A stretch of 13,832 nucleotides of DNA, taken from contig UQIL01000037.1 in the NCBI GenBank assembly GCA_900541025.1, forward strand, positions 1-13,832. Reading direction: 5' to 3'. Source of the DNA: an uncultured Collinsella sp. (lineage in GTDB: Bacteria; Actinomycetota; Coriobacteriia; Coriobacteriales; Coriobacteriaceae). A program made the position numbers and the translations under genes. Shown in pieces: positions 12,599 through 13,832 of this stretch. Numbering within the stretch: position 1 is the stretch's first letter; each line of letters begins with the position of its first letter. The notes under the pieces are model-generated. The model ran no database searches. It was not told where the DNA came from and saw only the letters and a list, made by a program, of their open reading frames with translations.

Positions 12599-13699
12599 GT
12601 GGAATATCTCGAGAACCCGTTTACCCCCAGTTTTGGCGAGGTTCCTGCCCATCTCGCTGGCAGACAACAGATTATTCGGGATTTGGACCGTGCCTTCTTG
12701 AGCCAGCGCAGGCGCCCAGAATTGACCTCGATTTTCTCAGGCGCGCGTGGAACCGGTAAAACCGCTCTCATGTCGTCGCTCGCGACAAGGGCGGAATCCC
12801 ACGGCTGGATAGCCGTAAAGACGACCGCGCTCTCGGGAATGCTTGAGGAAATCGAGTTCGGGGCGAAACGTGCTGCCGGCCATTTCATCGACCCGTCTAA
12901 CAACTTCGAAGTCACTGGGCTTGGAATTGCACCGCTCGGCAGCATTGAGGTCAATCGCGTTCACGATGCCTCAACCTGGCGCTATCGCATGAGCGACATC
13001 ATCGACCAGCTCAACGAGGCGGGCACCGGTCTGCTCGTCACGGTTGACGAGGTGGACCCGACACTCAACGAGATGATTCAGCTCGCAGCGACGTATCAGC
13101 ACTTTGTGACCGATGGAAAACGCGTCGCACTGCTCATGGCGGGACTTCCCAACAACGTCTCGACGTTGCTGAACCACAAGACGGTCTCGTTCCTTCGCCG
13201 CGCCCAACAATATCATCTGGGTCGCATTGCCGACTATGACGTACGCGAGGCCTTGATTCGCACGATCCAGGAAAACGATCGCCTGGCAGATGCCGAGGGA
13301 ATCGATAGAGCCGTTCGCTCGATCTCTGGTTTTCCCTTCCTATTGCAACTCGTAGGCTACCGTGCCTGGGATCTCACAAGCGATTCGAAGGAAATCTCGT
13401 CGCGCGACTTTGACCTGGGAATCAAAATCGCGCGCGACGAGATGGACGACCGAATCCTCGCGGCAACCTATCGGGAACTCACTGCAGAGGACAAGCGATT
13501 CCTCATCGCCATGCTCGATGACGAGGAAGAGTCCACCACCGCTGACCTTGTCGAGCGCCTTAAGCGTTCGCCACAGCAGGTCTCCCGCTACCGACGCCGC
13601 ATGATAGATGCCGGCATCATCGGGGAACGAGGACGAGGGCTCGTCGCATTTGAATTGCCATTCTTCCGCGACTATCTCGCGGCTCAATGCGTGAAATAG
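12599..13699 (+). CDS. AAA-type (archaeal-ATPase/Orc-like) ATP-binding protein with C-terminal winged helix
   Basis: A 366-residue P-loop ATPase. It opens NPFTPSFGEVPAHLAGR, a common lead-in for this family; Walker A is GARGTGKT at 48-55 and Walker B is LLVTVDE at 145-151. A GFPFLLQLVGYRAW stretch at 244-257 recalls the lid region of Orc/Cdc6-like and STAND ATPases. The last 70 residues (about 294-362) look like a winged helix-turn-helix (TADLVERLKRSPQQVSRYRR, then a GLVAFELPFF wing). It therefore probably binds ATP and DNA, but no process can be assigned. The GTG at 12599 is chosen because AAAGGAG (12586-12592) lies 6 nt upstream; the in-frame GTG at 12581 has no such site. The gene stands alone, bracketed by two near-identical palindromes and convergent with uvrA. 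Confidence 0.85.
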   Translation: MEYLENPFTPSFGEVPAHLAGRQQIIRDLDRAFLSQRRRPELTSIFSGARGTGKTALMSSLATRAESHGWIAVKTTALSGMLEEIEFGAKRAAGHFIDPSNNFEVTGLGIAPLGSIEVNRVHDASTWRYRMSDIIDQLNEAGTGLLVTVDEVDPTLNEMIQLAATYQHFVTDGKRVALLMAGLPNNVSTLLNHKTVSFLRRAQQYHLGRIADYDVREALIRTIQENDRLADAEGIDRAVRSISGFPFLLQLVGYRAWDLTSDSKEISSRDFDLGIKIARDEMDDRILAATYRELTAEDKRFLIAMLDDEEESTTADLVERLKRSPQQVSRYRRRMIDAGIIGERGRGLVAFELPFFRDYLAAQCVK

Positions 13700-13703
13700 A
13701 CAT

Positions 13704-13738
13704 CAATGAGGCAAAGGGGCTGTCCCTTTGTCACATTG
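13704..13738. repeat. Imperfect palindrome between the ATPase gene and uvrA
   Basis: Left arm CAATGAGGCAAAGGG (13704-13718) and right arm CCCTTTGTCACATTG (13724-13738) pair over 15 bp with two mismatches. The right half is identical to that of the palindrome at 12476-12518. It fills almost all of the 40 bp between the stops of two convergent genes, so it may end transcription from both sides. Confidence 0.85.
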
Positions 13739-13739
13739 G

Positions 13740-13832
13740 CTATAGATAGCGGCCGGTAATGCTCTTGGAGCAGGCTGCGATGTCGCCCGGCGTGCCGGCG
13801 CAGACGATTTGCCCGCCGGCGTCGCCACCGCC
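13740..13832 (-). CDS. uvrA: UvrA excinuclease subunit, C-terminal end only
   Basis: The minus strand read from the right edge gives 30 residues and a TAG stop: GGGDAGGQIVCAGTPGDIAA, then CSKSITGRYL. GPGGGDAGGQIVAxGTPE followed by SxTGxYL is the hallmark C-terminus of UvrA, the damage-sensing ABC ATPase of nucleotide excision repair. The rest of the gene (about 940 residues in the family) lies beyond the window. It is convergent with the ATPase gene, and its stop is one base after the palindrome at 13704-13738. Confidence 0.88.
   Translation of the reverse strand, partial: GGGDAGGQIVCAGTPGDIAACSKSITGRYL

Overview
The window is high-GC, gene-dense bacterial DNA with strong AAGGAGG-type ribosome binding sites. 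The gene set and style suggest a Gram-positive gut actinobacterium of the Coriobacteriia, most likely Collinsella or a relative. That placement is an inference from general resemblance; no rRNA or other marker gene is present to prove it.

Layout. (1) Positions 1-1431, minus strand: a Cof-type HAD phosphatase gene followed after 10 bp by a LysR regulator cut by the left edge. (2) 1531-3563, plus strand: a TPP riboswitch with a downstream terminator hairpin controls a thiamine salvage operon, thiM, a thiamine-binding (MTH1187/YkoF-type) gene, then thiE. (3) 3608-3840: four tandem palindromic units of about 61 bp fill the gap between thiE and a convergent patatin-like phospholipase gene (3861-4730, minus). 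(4) 5055-9428, plus: two neighbouring paralogous c-di-GMP proteins. The first is GGDEF-PAS-degenerate GGDEF-degenerate GGDEF-EAL and has an apparently frameshifted 5' end. The second is GGDEF-PAS-degenerate GGDEF without EAL. (5) 9503-10485, plus: an iron-sulfur-flavoprotein-like reductase gene and an ArsC/Spx-fold gene whose product has Ser where the catalytic Cys is expected. (6) 10572-12402, plus: a G3E (CobW/COG0523) GTPase gene and trmL, a tRNA methyltransferase gene with an internal insertion, each followed by a hairpin terminator. (7) 12476-13738: an orphan AAA-type ATPase gene with a C-terminal winged helix, bracketed by two near-identical palindromes. (8) 13740-13832, minus: the last codons of uvrA.

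How it works together. The thi genes form a feedback-controlled salvage module: ThiM phosphorylates hydroxyethylthiazole, and ThiE joins it to HMP-PP. thiC and thiD are not in the window, so HMP-PP must come from elsewhere. The two GGDEF proteins would make c-di-GMP, and the first could also degrade it through a complete EAL site. The other genes are mostly single-gene or two-gene units.

The most unusual content is between the genes. There are two separate families of intergenic palindromes: the four-unit array after thiE, and five scattered hairpins whose arms differ but whose centre keeps a GGGAC/GTCCC-like core (1469, 11741, 12404, 12476 and 13704). No CRISPR array, tRNA, rRNA, prophage or transposase gene was seen.
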